Of a stretch of DNA of 64,000 nucleotides, positions 19,964 to 29,293 are shown one piece after another. Made by a program: the position numbers and the translations under genes. The DNA is from PNON01 sp964387025 (lineage in GTDB: Bacteria > Chloroflexota > Anaerolineae > Anaerolineales > Anaerolineaceae): assembly GCA_964387025.1 (NCBI GenBank), contig CAYLUZ010000006.1, positions 264,814 through 328,813 on the forward strand, given 5' to 3'. How positions within the stretch are numbered: position 1 is the stretch's first letter; each line of letters begins with the position of its first letter. Under the pieces are notes generated by a model that was not told the origin of the DNA, did not search any database, and saw only the letters and a list, made by a program, of their open reading frames with translations.

Positions 19964-19964
19964 A

Positions 19965-21131
19965 TTACTGCGTATCTCCGGCTAATAAATTTTTGAATAG
20001 CTTTTCATAGACTGCTGCAACTGTATCAGGAGAAAAATAATCAATGATCCAGGCAGGGTCTTTAATATATTTTTGCCGATCCTTTAATATTGAGCAGATC
20101 TTTTCAGCAAGCATTTTCGAATCGCCAATTTCAAATACTTCTCCCATTCCTGTCATCTTCACCGGTTGGCGTACTCCCGGCAGGTTGGCAGCCGCCACCG
20201 GAACCCCATTCATCATCGCTTCGATCTGAACCAATCCAAACGATTCGGTGGAATTCAAACTTGGTACAGTGATGACATCCAGGTTGGGGTAAAAGGCTGC
20301 CATTTCTTTTTGATCAAGGACTCCCAGCCATTTCCAGTGCCCTTCTTTAATATATTGGTCGATTTTTGGAAAAAGCCTGGCAGCGTATGCATCTTCGCCA
20401 AGCACGTTCTGATACTGTCCTGCGAAGAGGACAACTGCTTTTGGATATTCTTTAAGAATTTCCGGTATGGCGTCCAGAAGGACTTCCACACCTTTTTCGG
20501 TAGCGAACCTGGCTGCCATCCCGATCACTGGTCCACGGTCTTTGAGATCATGGTCAATAGAAAATTTCTCGACAGATCCCGGTTCAGAGACAGGAAGAAC
20601 CACCGGAGGTTGAATAATGCCAGTTTTTTTCCTATATTTCTTGAGGTACGGAGAATTGTCCGCATAATCCTGGGTATAGGTGATGATCTTATTGGTAAAC
20701 CAGGCAGCCAGATTATTCATGACATGCACAACCTGATTCACTACTGAATTAAATAATCCTGCCGGCATTTGTAGGTCGCAATGATAAGTGATCACTGAAG
20801 GCTTTCCAAACAACCTGCCTCGAAGAGCAACACCAGCTGCGTCAAATTGTGGCAAGTGTAAATGGATCACATCAGTGTTTCTCACCAACTTGGTAGCCTG
20901 ATAACCAAATGCAGGTGAAATGACTCCCTTACTGATCCGCAATAAAACCCTCGAACGGATAACCTTTACTCCATCCACCACTTCTTCCAAAGGTAATTTT
21001 TTATCAAATTGGGTTGTAAATACGGTAACATCATGACCACGTTTGACCAAGGCAGAAGCCAATCGTTCAGTATAGATGGTTAATCCACTGGTATGCGGAC
21101 GGTAATAAGTTAATACAATGAGGATCCGCAT
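19965..21131 (-). CDS. Family 4 glycosyltransferase
   Basis: This 388-residue cytoplasmic GT-B enzyme is of the GT4 type. Its N-terminal half begins with MRILIVLTYYRPHTSGLT, the acceptor-side glycine-rich loop. Its C-terminal half has GMAARFATEKGVEVLLDA and the EX7E donor motif in ESFGLVQIEAMMNGVPVA. Such enzymes add a sugar from a nucleotide donor to a growing lipid-linked glycan. It lies 12 bp after the epimerase gene and 1 bp before the methyltransferase gene. Sugar specificity cannot be read from the sequence. Confidence 0.9.
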   Translation of the reverse strand: MRILIVLTYYRPHTSGLTIYTERLASALVKRGHDVTVFTTQFDKKLPLEEVVDGVKVIRSRVLLRISKGVISPAFGYQATKLVRNTDVIHLHLPQFDAAGVALRGRLFGKPSVITYHCDLQMPAGLFNSVVNQVVHVMNNLAAWFTNKIITYTQDYADNSPYLKKYRKKTGIIQPPVVLPVSEPGSVEKFSIDHDLKDRGPVIGMAARFATEKGVEVLLDAIPEILKEYPKAVVLFAGQYQNVLGEDAYAARLFPKIDQYIKEGHWKWLGVLDQKEMAAFYPNLDVITVPSLNSTESFGLVQIEAMMNGVPVAAANLPGVRQPVKMTGMGEVFEIGDSKMLAEKICSILKDRQKYIKDPAWIIDYFSPDTVAAVYEKLFKNLLAGDTQ

Positions 21132-21143
21132 ATTGGCCTGAGT

Positions 21144-22169
21144 TTATTTGAACAGATCTGGATTGTTCTTGACCCAATTAAATAACCGGCTGATACCTTC
21201 CACCGGAGTAATTTTTGGCGTCCAGCCAAGTTCCTTCGCTGCTTTACGAATATCCGAGATGTATACTGCCTGATCTCCTGGTCGCCAATCCCCCTTCGCT
21301 ACTGGAATAGGATGCCCAACCAGTTTTTCAAGTATGGCTCCGAATTGCTTCCAGATGGATATGGTGTTATCAGCCCCACCGCCTATATTCAGAACCCGAC
21401 CCGGTTTACCGACTGCTTGTTCGATCGCCAGATCGTAAGCATTTAACAGGTCATCGACAAATAAGATATCCCGCACCTGCTTGCCATCGCCGTAGATCGT
21501 TATTGGTTTGCCAGTAATAGCGGCAATTACGAACCAAGCTACCCAACCCTGGTCTTCCATCCCGAATTGGTGGGTGCCATAAATACAGCTCTGGCGTAAG
21601 ACTACAGATGGTAGTCCATAGATTCTGGAATAATCTCTGACATACTGGTCGCCAGTCCCTTTGGAACAGCCATAAGGTGAATGGAAATCGAGTGACAAAG
21701 TCTCAGGAATGCCGAAAGGATAATCGGCATATTCATATCGATCATCACTTTCGACAGTCTTTACTTCCTCCATGCCCCCATACACTTTATTCGTGGAAGC
21801 GAACAACACCACCGGTGTGCTTCCACTGAGGCGGGCGGCTTCCACCAGGTTGAAAGTTCCCAAAGCATTGATCTCAAAATCTTCGCGAGGATTGGTGACT
21901 GAGGTTGTTACAGCCACCTGTGCTGCAAGATGAACGATCACATTCTTGCCCAGTGCAGCATCAGCAATAGCATCGTAGTCGCGTATATCAGCTTCAATGA
22001 GTTTAAATGATTGGCCATATTCTTTGCGCAGCCATTCCAGATTGAGTTTGCTGCCCGAGCGGGAAAGGTTATCATAAATGGTTACATTTTCACCACGCTG
22101 GATCAACCTGGAAACGTAATTTGACCCAATAAAACCTGCACCACCTGTTACCAAATAACTTTTTATCAT
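21144..22169 (-). CDS. CDP-paratose 2-epimerase-like NAD-dependent SDR
   Basis: This 341-residue extended short-chain dehydrogenase/epimerase has a Rossmann NAD site (GGAGFIGS, residues 9-16) and the YxxxK catalytic pair in SPYGCSKGTGDQY. The segments DFHSPYGCSKG, DQGWVAWF and GDGKQVRDILFVDDL follow the pattern of CDP-paratose 2-epimerase (RfbE, tyvelose synthesis) more closely than that of GalE. It would make an activated deoxyhexose for the glycan cluster, but no other CDP-dideoxysugar genes are in the window, so the exact sugar nucleotide is open. It is the first gene of the eight-gene cluster, 39 bp after lepA. Confidence 0.85.
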   Translation of the reverse strand: MIKSYLVTGGAGFIGSNYVSRLIQRGENVTIYDNLSRSGSKLNLEWLRKEYGQSFKLIEADIRDYDAIADAALGKNVIVHLAAQVAVTTSVTNPREDFEINALGTFNLVEAARLSGSTPVVLFASTNKVYGGMEEVKTVESDDRYEYADYPFGIPETLSLDFHSPYGCSKGTGDQYVRDYSRIYGLPSVVLRQSCIYGTHQFGMEDQGWVAWFVIAAITGKPITIYGDGKQVRDILFVDDLLNAYDLAIEQAVGKPGRVLNIGGGADNTISIWKQFGAILEKLVGHPIPVAKGDWRPGDQAVYISDIRKAAKELGWTPKITPVEGISRLFNWVKNNPDLFK

Positions 22170-22208
22170 GTAACCCTTCTTAGTTATAACCCTCGAATCA
22201 GGATTAAC

Positions 22209-24008
22209 TCAATCATCACCAAGGCGAAGAACTGCCATAAATGCTTCCTGTGGAATCTCTACATTTCCAATTTTCTTCATACGCTTTTTACCGCGTTTCT
22301 GTTTTTCGAGCAGTTTTTTCTTGCGCGTAATATCGCCACCATAACACTTTGCCAGCACATCTTTTCGAAGTTGTTTGACTTTGGCACTGGAGATAATCCT
22401 ACCAGAAGCAGAGGCCTGAATGGAAACATCGTATAACTGTCTTGGAATCAATTCCTTTAATTTAGTCACCAGTTTCTGACCTTTGTGATAAGCATCAGCT
22501 TTATGAACGATCGAAGCCAGGGCATCAACTGATTCATCATCAACCAGAATTTCGAGCTTAACCATATCTTCAGACCTGTAATCCGCAACCTGGTAATCCA
22601 GTGATGCATATCCACGCGTTCGAGATTTCAGCTCATCAAAAAAGTCGATGATCAATTCCGAAAGCGGGATTTGGAAAGACAACTGAACCCGATTTGGTGC
22701 CGGGTAATCCTGGGATACGAACGTACCGCGTCTCTTGGTGACCAGATCCATGATCGTCCCGAAGAATTCCGTTGGGCTGATGATCTGAATATTCATCCAG
22801 GGTTCGCGTATCTGAACATATTCGCCTTCTTCAGGAAGCTTGGCCGGAGAATCGATCAGGATCGTTTCCCCAGAACGCAGGACTATTTCAAATTCAACTG
22901 AAGGCGCTGTGACGACGATGTCCATGTCATATTCGCGTTCCAATCGCTCCTGGATGATCTCCATATGAAACAAACCCAGGAATCCACACCGAAAACCAAA
23001 ATTCAACGCTTGAGATTTTTCGGGTTCATATACCAGGGATGCATCATTTAATTGAAGTTTTTCAAGGGCATCTTTAAGATCCGGATAGTCTTCACCTTCA
23101 ACCGGGTAAATGCCTGCGAAAACCATCGGTTTCACTTTTCGATAGCCTGGTAAGGGTTCATCTACTGGTGATACAGCACTGGTCACAGTATCACCAACGT
23201 GGCACTCAGAAACGGTTTTCAAACCAGTGGCAATATAACCCACTTCCCCGGCTGCGAGTGTATTGGTAACCCTCATTGTTGGAGAAAAAACACCTACTTC
23301 GATCGGTTTTACGACTGTTTTTGTCTGCATCAACCGTAATGTATCTGTTGAAAGAATGGTTCCTTCGACTACGCGCACATAAGCAACAACACCCTTAAAA
23401 GAATCATAATGAGAATCAAATATCAATGCTTTCAAAGGTTTATCCGGGTCCCCTTTAGGTGCAGGAACCTTGAGAACAATCTCTTCTAATACTTTTTCAA
23501 TATTCGTCCCATCTTTAGCTGATACACGGATAATACTATCAGGATCAATCCCCAACAAATTGGCAATATCTTCAGCGACAACATCCGGCTGGGCAGATGT
23601 AAGGTCAATCTTATTGATCACAGGAATTATTTCCAATCCAGCGTCCAAAGCAAGATACAGGTTAGCCAGTGTTTGAGCTTCGATCCCCTGTGTTGCGTCG
23701 ACGATCAGCAAAGCGCCTTCACAAGCAGCCAATGCCCGGTTCACTTCATAATTAAAATCTACGTGCCCGGGTGTGTCGATTAAATTTAACTCGTACACCT
23801 TGCCATTTTGCGCCGTGTATTCCATTCGCACAGCAGAGGCTTTGATGGTCACACCTTTTTCCCGCTCGAGGTCCATTGTATCCAGCACTTGTTCGGTCTT
23901 ATCCCGATCAGAGATAGTCCCGGTTAAATGCAGCATTCTGTCGGCCAGGGTGGATTTTCCGTGGTCAATATGGGCAATAATGCAGAAATTTCTAATACTT
24001 TCGGTCAT
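22209..24008 (-). CDS. lepA: Elongation factor 4
   Basis: EF-4 is a ribosome-binding translational GTPase that back-translocates or remodels stalled ribosomes. The 599-residue length is standard. The G motifs are AHIDHGKST, DTPGHVDF and NKID. The C-terminal LepA-specific domain ends with CYGGDITRKKKLLEKQKRGK, characteristic of EF-4. It lies 23 bp after tlyA in the same direction and may lead into the glycan cluster. Confidence 0.98.
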   Translation of the reverse strand: MTESIRNFCIIAHIDHGKSTLADRMLHLTGTISDRDKTEQVLDTMDLEREKGVTIKASAVRMEYTAQNGKVYELNLIDTPGHVDFNYEVNRALAACEGALLIVDATQGIEAQTLANLYLALDAGLEIIPVINKIDLTSAQPDVVAEDIANLLGIDPDSIIRVSAKDGTNIEKVLEEIVLKVPAPKGDPDKPLKALIFDSHYDSFKGVVAYVRVVEGTILSTDTLRLMQTKTVVKPIEVGVFSPTMRVTNTLAAGEVGYIATGLKTVSECHVGDTVTSAVSPVDEPLPGYRKVKPMVFAGIYPVEGEDYPDLKDALEKLQLNDASLVYEPEKSQALNFGFRCGFLGLFHMEIIQERLEREYDMDIVVTAPSVEFEIVLRSGETILIDSPAKLPEEGEYVQIREPWMNIQIISPTEFFGTIMDLVTKRRGTFVSQDYPAPNRVQLSFQIPLSELIIDFFDELKSRTRGYASLDYQVADYRSEDMVKLEILVDDESVDALASIVHKADAYHKGQKLVTKLKELIPRQLYDVSIQASASGRIISSAKVKQLRKDVLAKCYGGDITRKKKLLEKQKRGKKRMKKIGNVEIPQEAFMAVLRLGDD

Positions 24009-24031
24009 AGAAGAGTTTAGTATAACCTATT

Positions 24032-24838
24032 TTATTCGCTTTTACCCCTAAGCAAGAAAGCTGGAATCTGAGCCAGAACGAAACCCGGAATCTCGACTTT
24101 CGTCTTCGCTGGATAGTAAAAATGTGCTAAAAACTCGATATTCCCTTTGGGCCCTTTTAACGGAGATGTGGTCAAGCCGCCAGGTTCATAACCCAGCTCT
24201 TGTGCCAGTGAAAGGAGGGACACTACCACCCTGTAATGCACTTCCGGGTCAGTAATCACACCATCGCCGTGGTTGACTTCCTGCCTTCCTGCCTCGAATT
24301 GTGGTTTGATCAAGGCGACCACCTCACCTCCAACTTCTCCAAACCAATTTCTGATCACCGGAAGAAGTTTGTCGAGGGAGATAAATGATGCATCTATCGT
24401 GATCAAATTCACAGGCTCGGGCAGTTTCTCGACATACCGTGCATTTTGCCTCTCCATAGTAATGACTCGTGCATCCGATCGAATTTTCCAGTGTAAAATT
24501 CCATAACCAACATCAATTGCATATACTTTTGCTGCGCCATGCTGGAGCAGACAATCAGTAAATCCACCAGTAGATGCGCCAACATCCGCACAGATCAACC
24601 CTGTAACTTCCAGATTGAATGCGGCAAATCCACCTTCCAGCTTTTCTCCCCCGCGTGAAACGTACTTTGGGCTTTCTGTGATTGTTATTGTTTCAGTACC
24701 ATAAATTGGATGGGATGCTTTTAATACGACCTGGTCATTCACCCGGACTTTACCCTCCATGATCAGCCTTTGAACAGCCGATCTACTTTCGGATAGTCCT
24801 TTTTCGACCATGGCAACGTCCAACCTTATTGTTTTCAT
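24032..24838 (-). CDS. tlyA: TlyA-family rRNA 2'-O-methyltransferase
   Basis: This 268-residue protein is of the TlyA/YqxC type, often mislabelled hemolysin. An N-terminal S4 RNA-binding domain (about residues 1-60, starting TIRLDVAMVEKG) is followed by SRGGEKLEGG and an FtsJ-like methyltransferase fold with the SAM site ADVGASTGGFTD (about 84-95). Characterised members methylate 2'-OH groups of 16S and 23S rRNA and influence capreomycin sensitivity. It is the first gene of the leftward run, divergent from the prenyltransferase gene. Confidence 0.94.
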   Translation of the reverse strand: MKTIRLDVAMVEKGLSESRSAVQRLIMEGKVRVNDQVVLKASHPIYGTETITITESPKYVSRGGEKLEGGFAAFNLEVTGLICADVGASTGGFTDCLLQHGAAKVYAIDVGYGILHWKIRSDARVITMERQNARYVEKLPEPVNLITIDASFISLDKLLPVIRNWFGEVGGEVVALIKPQFEAGRQEVNHGDGVITDPEVHYRVVVSLLSLAQELGYEPGGLTTSPLKGPKGNIEFLAHFYYPAKTKVEIPGFVLAQIPAFLLRGKSE

Positions 24839-24915
24839 CTACAAATGTTTCCTAAATCATTTATTCTTTACTATATTATAATTAAGATATCAATCAATCA
24901 GGGTCAGGTAATCTA
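24839..24915. promoter_or_regulatory. Divergent promoter region, tlyA / prenyltransferase
   Basis: This 77-bp AT-rich gap separates two divergent genes. On the minus strand TTGATT and TATAGT lie 16 bp apart and could serve tlyA. On the plus strand a TATAAT is present at 24877-24882 without a clear -35 box. Direction of control is inferred from position only. Confidence 0.4.
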
Positions 24916-25797
24916 TTGAAACCAAATCTTTTTAAAGCGATCTTAAAAACTATGCGGCCAAAACAGTGGCCAAAAAATGTGGTTGTTTTCGCTGCCCTCA
25001 TCTTTGACCGCCAACTTACAAACTGGACAGCATTGTTGCATGCTAGTGCTGGTTTTGTCATTTTTTGTTTAATTTCCAGTTCTGTGTACATTATCAACGA
25101 TCTGGTGGATGTTGAAGCAGATCGCCAGCATCCTGATAAGAAAAATAGACCCATTGCATCAGGTGTGCTGCCGGTACCAATCGCCATTATTTTTGTAATT
25201 CTCCTGATCTTGGTCATTTTCCCTTTGGCTTATATTCTTTCCCCATCGTTTGCTCTTATCGGGTTTGCGTATTTTCTGATCAACCTGGCTTATTCATTCT
25301 GGTTGAAACATATCCCCCTGGTGGATGTTCTAATAATCGCTGCCGGTTTTGTATTAAGGGTGGCTGCAGGCGTAATGCTCATTCAAGTGGAACGCTTCTC
25401 GCCCTGGTTGTATGTGGTTACCACCCTGTTGGCTTTATATCTCGGTTTTGGCAAACGCCGTGCTGAGTTGGCACTGCTGGCTGATGGAGCATATTCACAC
25501 CGCAAGGTATTGGATGGGTACACCATTCCATTTCTGGATCAGTTGATCACCATTGTATCCAGCACTACGGTAGTTGCTTACAGCCTCTACACATTTTCTG
25601 CTCCCAATTTACCCGAAAACCACACCATGATGTTGACGATCCCGTTCGCATTGTATGGTATTTTCAGGTATCTTTATCTGATCCAGGTGAAGAATTATGG
25701 CGGTGCACCAGAGGAGATGTTATTTTCTGACCGCCCTCTGCAAATCTCGATCCTCCTCTGGGGATTATCGATCCTGGCTATTTTTTACATTTTTTAA
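24916..25797 (+). CDS. UbiA-type polyprenyl-phosphate phosphoribosyltransferase
   Basis: This 293-residue membrane prenyltransferase resembles decaprenyl-phosphate phosphoribosyltransferase, which transfers phosphoribose from PRPP to a polyprenyl phosphate to start lipid-linked pentose synthesis. Seen marks are MRPKQWPKN near the N-terminus, the metal-binding NDLVDVEADRQHPDKKNRPI motif (about residues 61-80) and DVLIIAAGFVLRVAAG (about 138-153), with 8-9 TM helices. The start is TTG with AGGTAA upstream; an ATG 12 codons later is the alternative. It is followed after one base by mevalonate kinase. The subfamily call is based on motif pattern; another UbiA function is possible. Confidence 0.82.
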   Translation: MKPNLFKAILKTMRPKQWPKNVVVFAALIFDRQLTNWTALLHASAGFVIFCLISSSVYIINDLVDVEADRQHPDKKNRPIASGVLPVPIAIIFVILLILVIFPLAYILSPSFALIGFAYFLINLAYSFWLKHIPLVDVLIIAAGFVLRVAAGVMLIQVERFSPWLYVVTTLLALYLGFGKRRAELALLADGAYSHRKVLDGYTIPFLDQLITIVSSTTVVAYSLYTFSAPNLPENHTMMLTIPFALYGIFRYLYLIQVKNYGGAPEEMLFSDRPLQISILLWGLSILAIFYIF

Positions 25798-25798
25798 C

Positions 25799-26773
25799 AT
25801 GCCAGCCATCTCTGCAAGCTTTCCCGGCAAGGTAATCCTTTTTGGTGAACATGCTGTGGTATATGACAGTCACGCGATTGCCATTCCCGTCAACCAGGTA
25901 CATTCCCGCGCTGTAATTACCCCGGCAATCGGATCTATTCCAAATTATGTCGATATAATCGCTCCGGATATAAACCTGCATCAAGATCTCAAATCGCTGG
26001 ATGACGATAACCCGCTTGCATTTGCCATACGCACTACCTTGCGAAAGTTGGATGTATCCAAATATCCTGCCTTTAACATTCGGATCACATCAGATATTCC
26101 TATCGCGTCAGGAATGGGTTCGGGAGCATCAATTTCCTGTTCCATTGCCAAAGCCGTTTCTACTTTCCTCGGAAAACCATTTACAACTCTGGAAATATCC
26201 GAAGTCGCGTTTGAGGTGGAAAAGCTTCACCATGGCACACCATCCGGTGTTGATAATACTGTTATTGCATTCAATCAACCAATTGTGTTCAAACGCGGTG
26301 AAAGTCCTGTTAAGTTGCAAACCGGGGTAAAACTTCATTTCGTTATCGCCGATTCAGGAATTAAATCATTAACTTCTCAAGTTGTTAGCGCTGTGCGATC
26401 GAATTGGGAAAAGGATAAGGCTCACATTAACACTTTGTTTCAAGCGATCGATCAGGTTGTTTTGAATGCACTGGTAGCTTTCAAATCAGGAGACATTCAC
26501 AAAATCGGCAACCTTATGAAGGAAAACCAGAGATTATTACAACAAGTGGGTGTATCCAATCCCGCCCTCGAAAAACTCATTTCTGAGGCGATCAATAACG
26601 GGGCGTACGGTGCCAAACTCTCTGGAGCCGGTATGGGGGGAAACATAATTGCCCTTGTTCCGGATGATCAAATTGGAAACATCCAAACGAGTTTACTTCA
26701 AGCAGGCGCAGTACTTATTATTCAGTCAACTCTCGAAATGGAAAATTTAAACAGGCAAGGTTCTAATGGCTGA
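25799..26773 (+). CDS. mvk: Mevalonate kinase
   Basis: This GHMP kinase of 324 residues phosphorylates mevalonate with ATP in isoprenoid synthesis. Motif 1 is PGKVILFGEHAVVY (about residues 9-22), motif 2 is IASGMGSGASIS and motif 3 is KLSGAGMGGN near the C-terminus. I place the start at the ATG at 25799, one base after the prenyltransferase stop, because homology begins there; the open frame extends 34 codons upstream inside the previous gene. The gene overlaps the isopentenyl phosphate kinase gene by 8 bp. Confidence 0.94.
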   Translation: MPAISASFPGKVILFGEHAVVYDSHAIAIPVNQVHSRAVITPAIGSIPNYVDIIAPDINLHQDLKSLDDDNPLAFAIRTTLRKLDVSKYPAFNIRITSDIPIASGMGSGASISCSIAKAVSTFLGKPFTTLEISEVAFEVEKLHHGTPSGVDNTVIAFNQPIVFKRGESPVKLQTGVKLHFVIADSGIKSLTSQVVSAVRSNWEKDKAHINTLFQAIDQVVLNALVAFKSGDIHKIGNLMKENQRLLQQVGVSNPALEKLISEAINNGAYGAKLSGAGMGGNIIALVPDDQIGNIQTSLLQAGAVLIIQSTLEMENLNRQGSNG

Positions 26774-27578
26774 ATCGGTAATCTATTTGAAACTTGGCGG
26801 TTCCCTGATCACAGATAAAAACCAGCCATATGTTGTTGAACAATCTACACTAGATAGAATTTCCTCTGAGATCTGCCGCTTTTTGTGTGAATATCCTAAC
26901 AGAAAACTGATCATTGGGCATGGATCCGGCTCATTTGGTCATACAAGTGCGACCAAATACCGCACTCTTCATGGAGTGAATACAAGGGAAGAATGGATCG
27001 GTTTTCAGAAGGTTTGTGACGATGCTCGTTCATTAAACCAATTGGTGATGAAATCTCTTCAAGCTGCTAATGTTCCAGCAATTTCCTTTCCTCCATCCAC
27101 CCAGGTAACCTCATCAAATCGTAGTATCCAAACATGGGATATTTCAACGATTCAAACAGCACTTGAGCATCACCTTATACCAGTCATCTTTGGTGACACA
27201 GTTTTTGATGCAATTATCGGCGGTACCATACTTTCAACCGAAGAGTTATTTATTTACCTCGCCCGGCAAATAGAACCTTCCCGCATACTCCTTGCGGGTG
27301 TTGAAGATGGTGTTTGGGAAAATTTCCCTTCCCGTGAAAAACTTATCGAAAAAATAACACCGACAAATTACCATTCCATAAAAGCACAAATAATGGGATC
27401 GGTTTCCACCGATGTCACCGGAGGAATGACCACCAAGATCGAGAAGATGTTAACCCTGGTGCATGCGTATCCGGAATTGAAAGTTCAAGTTTTTTCAGGT
27501 ACCAAAATTAGTTCCATTTATTCTGCATTATCTGGAAATATTCTTGGTACATTGATCAGTAATAGTTTGAAAGGATAA
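26766..27578 (+). CDS. Isopentenyl phosphate kinase
   Basis: This 270-residue amino-acid-kinase-fold enzyme phosphorylates isopentenyl phosphate to isopentenyl diphosphate. It begins VIYLKLGGSLITDK and has GHGSGSFGHTSA (about residues 51-62), where the final His matches the catalytic His of archaeal isopentenyl phosphate kinases. The acetylglutamate-kinase-like end contains TDVTGGMTTKIEKM. Together with mevalonate kinase it implies the alternative mevalonate route through isopentenyl phosphate, known from archaea and some Chloroflexi. The decarboxylase and HMG-CoA reductase are not in the window. Confidence 0.92.
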   Translation: MAESVIYLKLGGSLITDKNQPYVVEQSTLDRISSEICRFLCEYPNRKLIIGHGSGSFGHTSATKYRTLHGVNTREEWIGFQKVCDDARSLNQLVMKSLQAANVPAISFPPSTQVTSSNRSIQTWDISTIQTALEHHLIPVIFGDTVFDAIIGGTILSTEELFIYLARQIEPSRILLAGVEDGVWENFPSREKLIEKITPTNYHSIKAQIMGSVSTDVTGGMTTKIEKMLTLVHAYPELKVQVFSGTKISSIYSALSGNILGTLISNSLKG

Positions 27579-27582
27579 TCTG

Positions 27583-28737
27583 ATGATCAAAGACAGAAAA
27601 TCTTTGGAGGATTCTGAAACTGAATATCTGGCGCCTTACGCAATTCACAGTAAGAACTCCAAGGGGAGAAAATACCCGGAAGATGAACCAGCTTATCGAA
27701 CGTGCTTCCAACGGGATCGTGATCGGATCATCCACACAACTGCATTTCGCCGATTGGAATATAAAACCCAGGTTTTCATCAACTCGGAGGGGGATTATTA
27801 CAGAACCCGGTTGACCCATGAATTGGAAGTAACCCAGATTGGTCGAACGATAGCACGTGCTCTTGGAGGAAACGAAGATCTAGTGGAGGCAATTTGTTTG
27901 GCTCATGACCTTGGCCATCCTCCGTTCGGTCATAGCGGTGAAGTGGTATTATCGCGTTTAATGAAGAATTGCTGTGGTGGATTCGATCATAATAAACATT
28001 CTCTGCGGATTGTGACAGAATTAGAAACCCGGTATCTGGAATTTCCCGGATTGAATCTTTCCTGGGAAGTTCTCGAAGGAATGGTGAAACATGAGACAGA
28101 ATACGATATTTCTGACGCTGCCGAGTATGACTCCACACTTAGAGGTCACCTAGAGGCACAGATTACCAATGTGGCGGATGAGCTTGCTTACACTGCCCAT
28201 GACCTAGATGATGGCTTGCGTTCCGGTATGATCACAGTATCCATGCTGGCGGGAATGCCAATTTGGGAGATCTTGCTCGAAAGTATCCAATGGAAAGGGA
28301 CTCAGCTGGATGAGATCACGCGCCACAGAGTGATCCGCAAACTCATTGGAATGGAAGTAACTGACATTGTTGATACAACCGACAACAACCTAAGGCATAA
28401 CTCCGTTCAGTCCGTGTTAGAATTACAAAAGTTAGCCTTCAATGTAGTCAGTTTCAGCGAAGATATGCGCCGCAGGAATCGGGAGTTGAAAGACTTCTTG
28501 TATAAAAACCTTTATCGTCATTACCGGGTTGTAAGAATGGCGGTTAAGGCAGAACGGATCATTACAGAACTTTTTAATAGTTACATATCTGAACCCACCA
28601 TCTTACCTTTTCACGTCCAGTCGATTATCCCGGAACGTGGTCTTGAGAGGACTGTGTGTGACTACCTGGCCGGAATGACCGACAGGTATGCAATTGATGA
28701 ATATCAAAAATTGTTTGACCCAACATTACTACCATAA
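27583..28737 (+). CDS. dgt: dGTP triphosphohydrolase-like HD protein
   Basis: This 384-residue HD-domain dNTPase cleaves dNTP, classically dGTP, to the nucleoside and triphosphate. Metal ligands are seen as His79 (RTRLTHELEV), His108-Asp109 (AHDLGHPPFGH) and a later Asp in the ELAYTAHDLDDG stretch. It lies 4 bp after isopentenyl phosphate kinase with an AAGGAT ribosome site, so it is in the same transcript, though the roles are unrelated. Substrate preference among dNTPs is not predictable. Confidence 0.93.
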   Translation: MIKDRKSLEDSETEYLAPYAIHSKNSKGRKYPEDEPAYRTCFQRDRDRIIHTTAFRRLEYKTQVFINSEGDYYRTRLTHELEVTQIGRTIARALGGNEDLVEAICLAHDLGHPPFGHSGEVVLSRLMKNCCGGFDHNKHSLRIVTELETRYLEFPGLNLSWEVLEGMVKHETEYDISDAAEYDSTLRGHLEAQITNVADELAYTAHDLDDGLRSGMITVSMLAGMPIWEILLESIQWKGTQLDEITRHRVIRKLIGMEVTDIVDTTDNNLRHNSVQSVLELQKLAFNVVSFSEDMRRRNRELKDFLYKNLYRHYRVVRMAVKAERIITELFNSYISEPTILPFHVQSIIPERGLERTVCDYLAGMTDRYAIDEYQKLFDPTLLP

Positions 28738-28755
28738 TGTGAACCTGGAGAAAAT

Positions 28756-29226
28756 ATGTCAGATGTGTCTTATTTAACCCCTGAAGGATTGGAAAAAATC
28801 CAAAACGAATTAGCCCATTTAAAAGGTCCTGAGAGGGATGCGATTTCTCAACGATTAAGGTCTGCAATTCAAATGGGGGATCTTTCTGAAAACGCGGACT
28901 ACATCAAAGCAAAAGAAGATCAAGGATTTCTTGAAGGACGTATCAAAGAGCTTGAATATACGCTTAAGAATGTCACAATTATCGATAAGGCAAACATTGA
29001 TACCAGTAAAGTCAATATCGGTTCAACCATTACGGTTCAAGAAGGCGATTTTGAGACGGAAACCTGGTTCCTGGTAGGACCCAAAGAAGCCAGTCCACGG
29101 GCGGGAAAAATATCTTATGAATCACCAATTGGTAAAGCTCTCATCGGGCGATCTGTTGGTGATAATGTGAACGTGATACTGCCTAATGGCAACAGTATTT
29201 CGCTGAAGATCCTAAAAATCGAATGA
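28756..29226 (+). CDS. greA: Transcription elongation factor GreA
   Basis: GreA enters the secondary channel of RNA polymerase and stimulates cleavage of backtracked RNA. The 156-residue length is normal. The N-terminal coiled coil carries the tip sequence GDLSENADYIKAKEDQ (about residues 41-56) with the acidic Asp and Glu needed for cleavage. The C-terminal FKBP-like domain ends in NGNSISLKILKI. A TGGAG site precedes the ATG, and a strong hairpin terminator follows the stop. Confidence 0.97.
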   Translation: MSDVSYLTPEGLEKIQNELAHLKGPERDAISQRLRSAIQMGDLSENADYIKAKEDQGFLEGRIKELEYTLKNVTIIDKANIDTSKVNIGSTITVQEGDFETETWFLVGPKEASPRAGKISYESPIGKALIGRSVGDNVNVILPNGNSISLKILKIE

Positions 29227-29242
29227 TAATTCAAGATTAACA

Positions 29243-29280
29243 AAAAACGATCCCAAATAAAATGGGATCGTTTTTGTTTT
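29243..29280. terminator. Bidirectional intrinsic terminator
   Basis: CGATCCCA (29248-29255) pairs with TGGGATCG (29263-29270) around a 7-nt loop. The stem is extended by A-U pairs and flanked by six A on one side and TTTTTGTTTT on the other. It can end greA transcripts rightward and the 29294-30415 gene leftward. Confidence 0.9.
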
Positions 29281-29293
29281 TAATTGCTTTTCG

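Noticed and set aside
20166..20747. 193-codon open frame on the plus strand
   Set aside because: It is the reverse of the GT4 gene and has no recognisable protein features.
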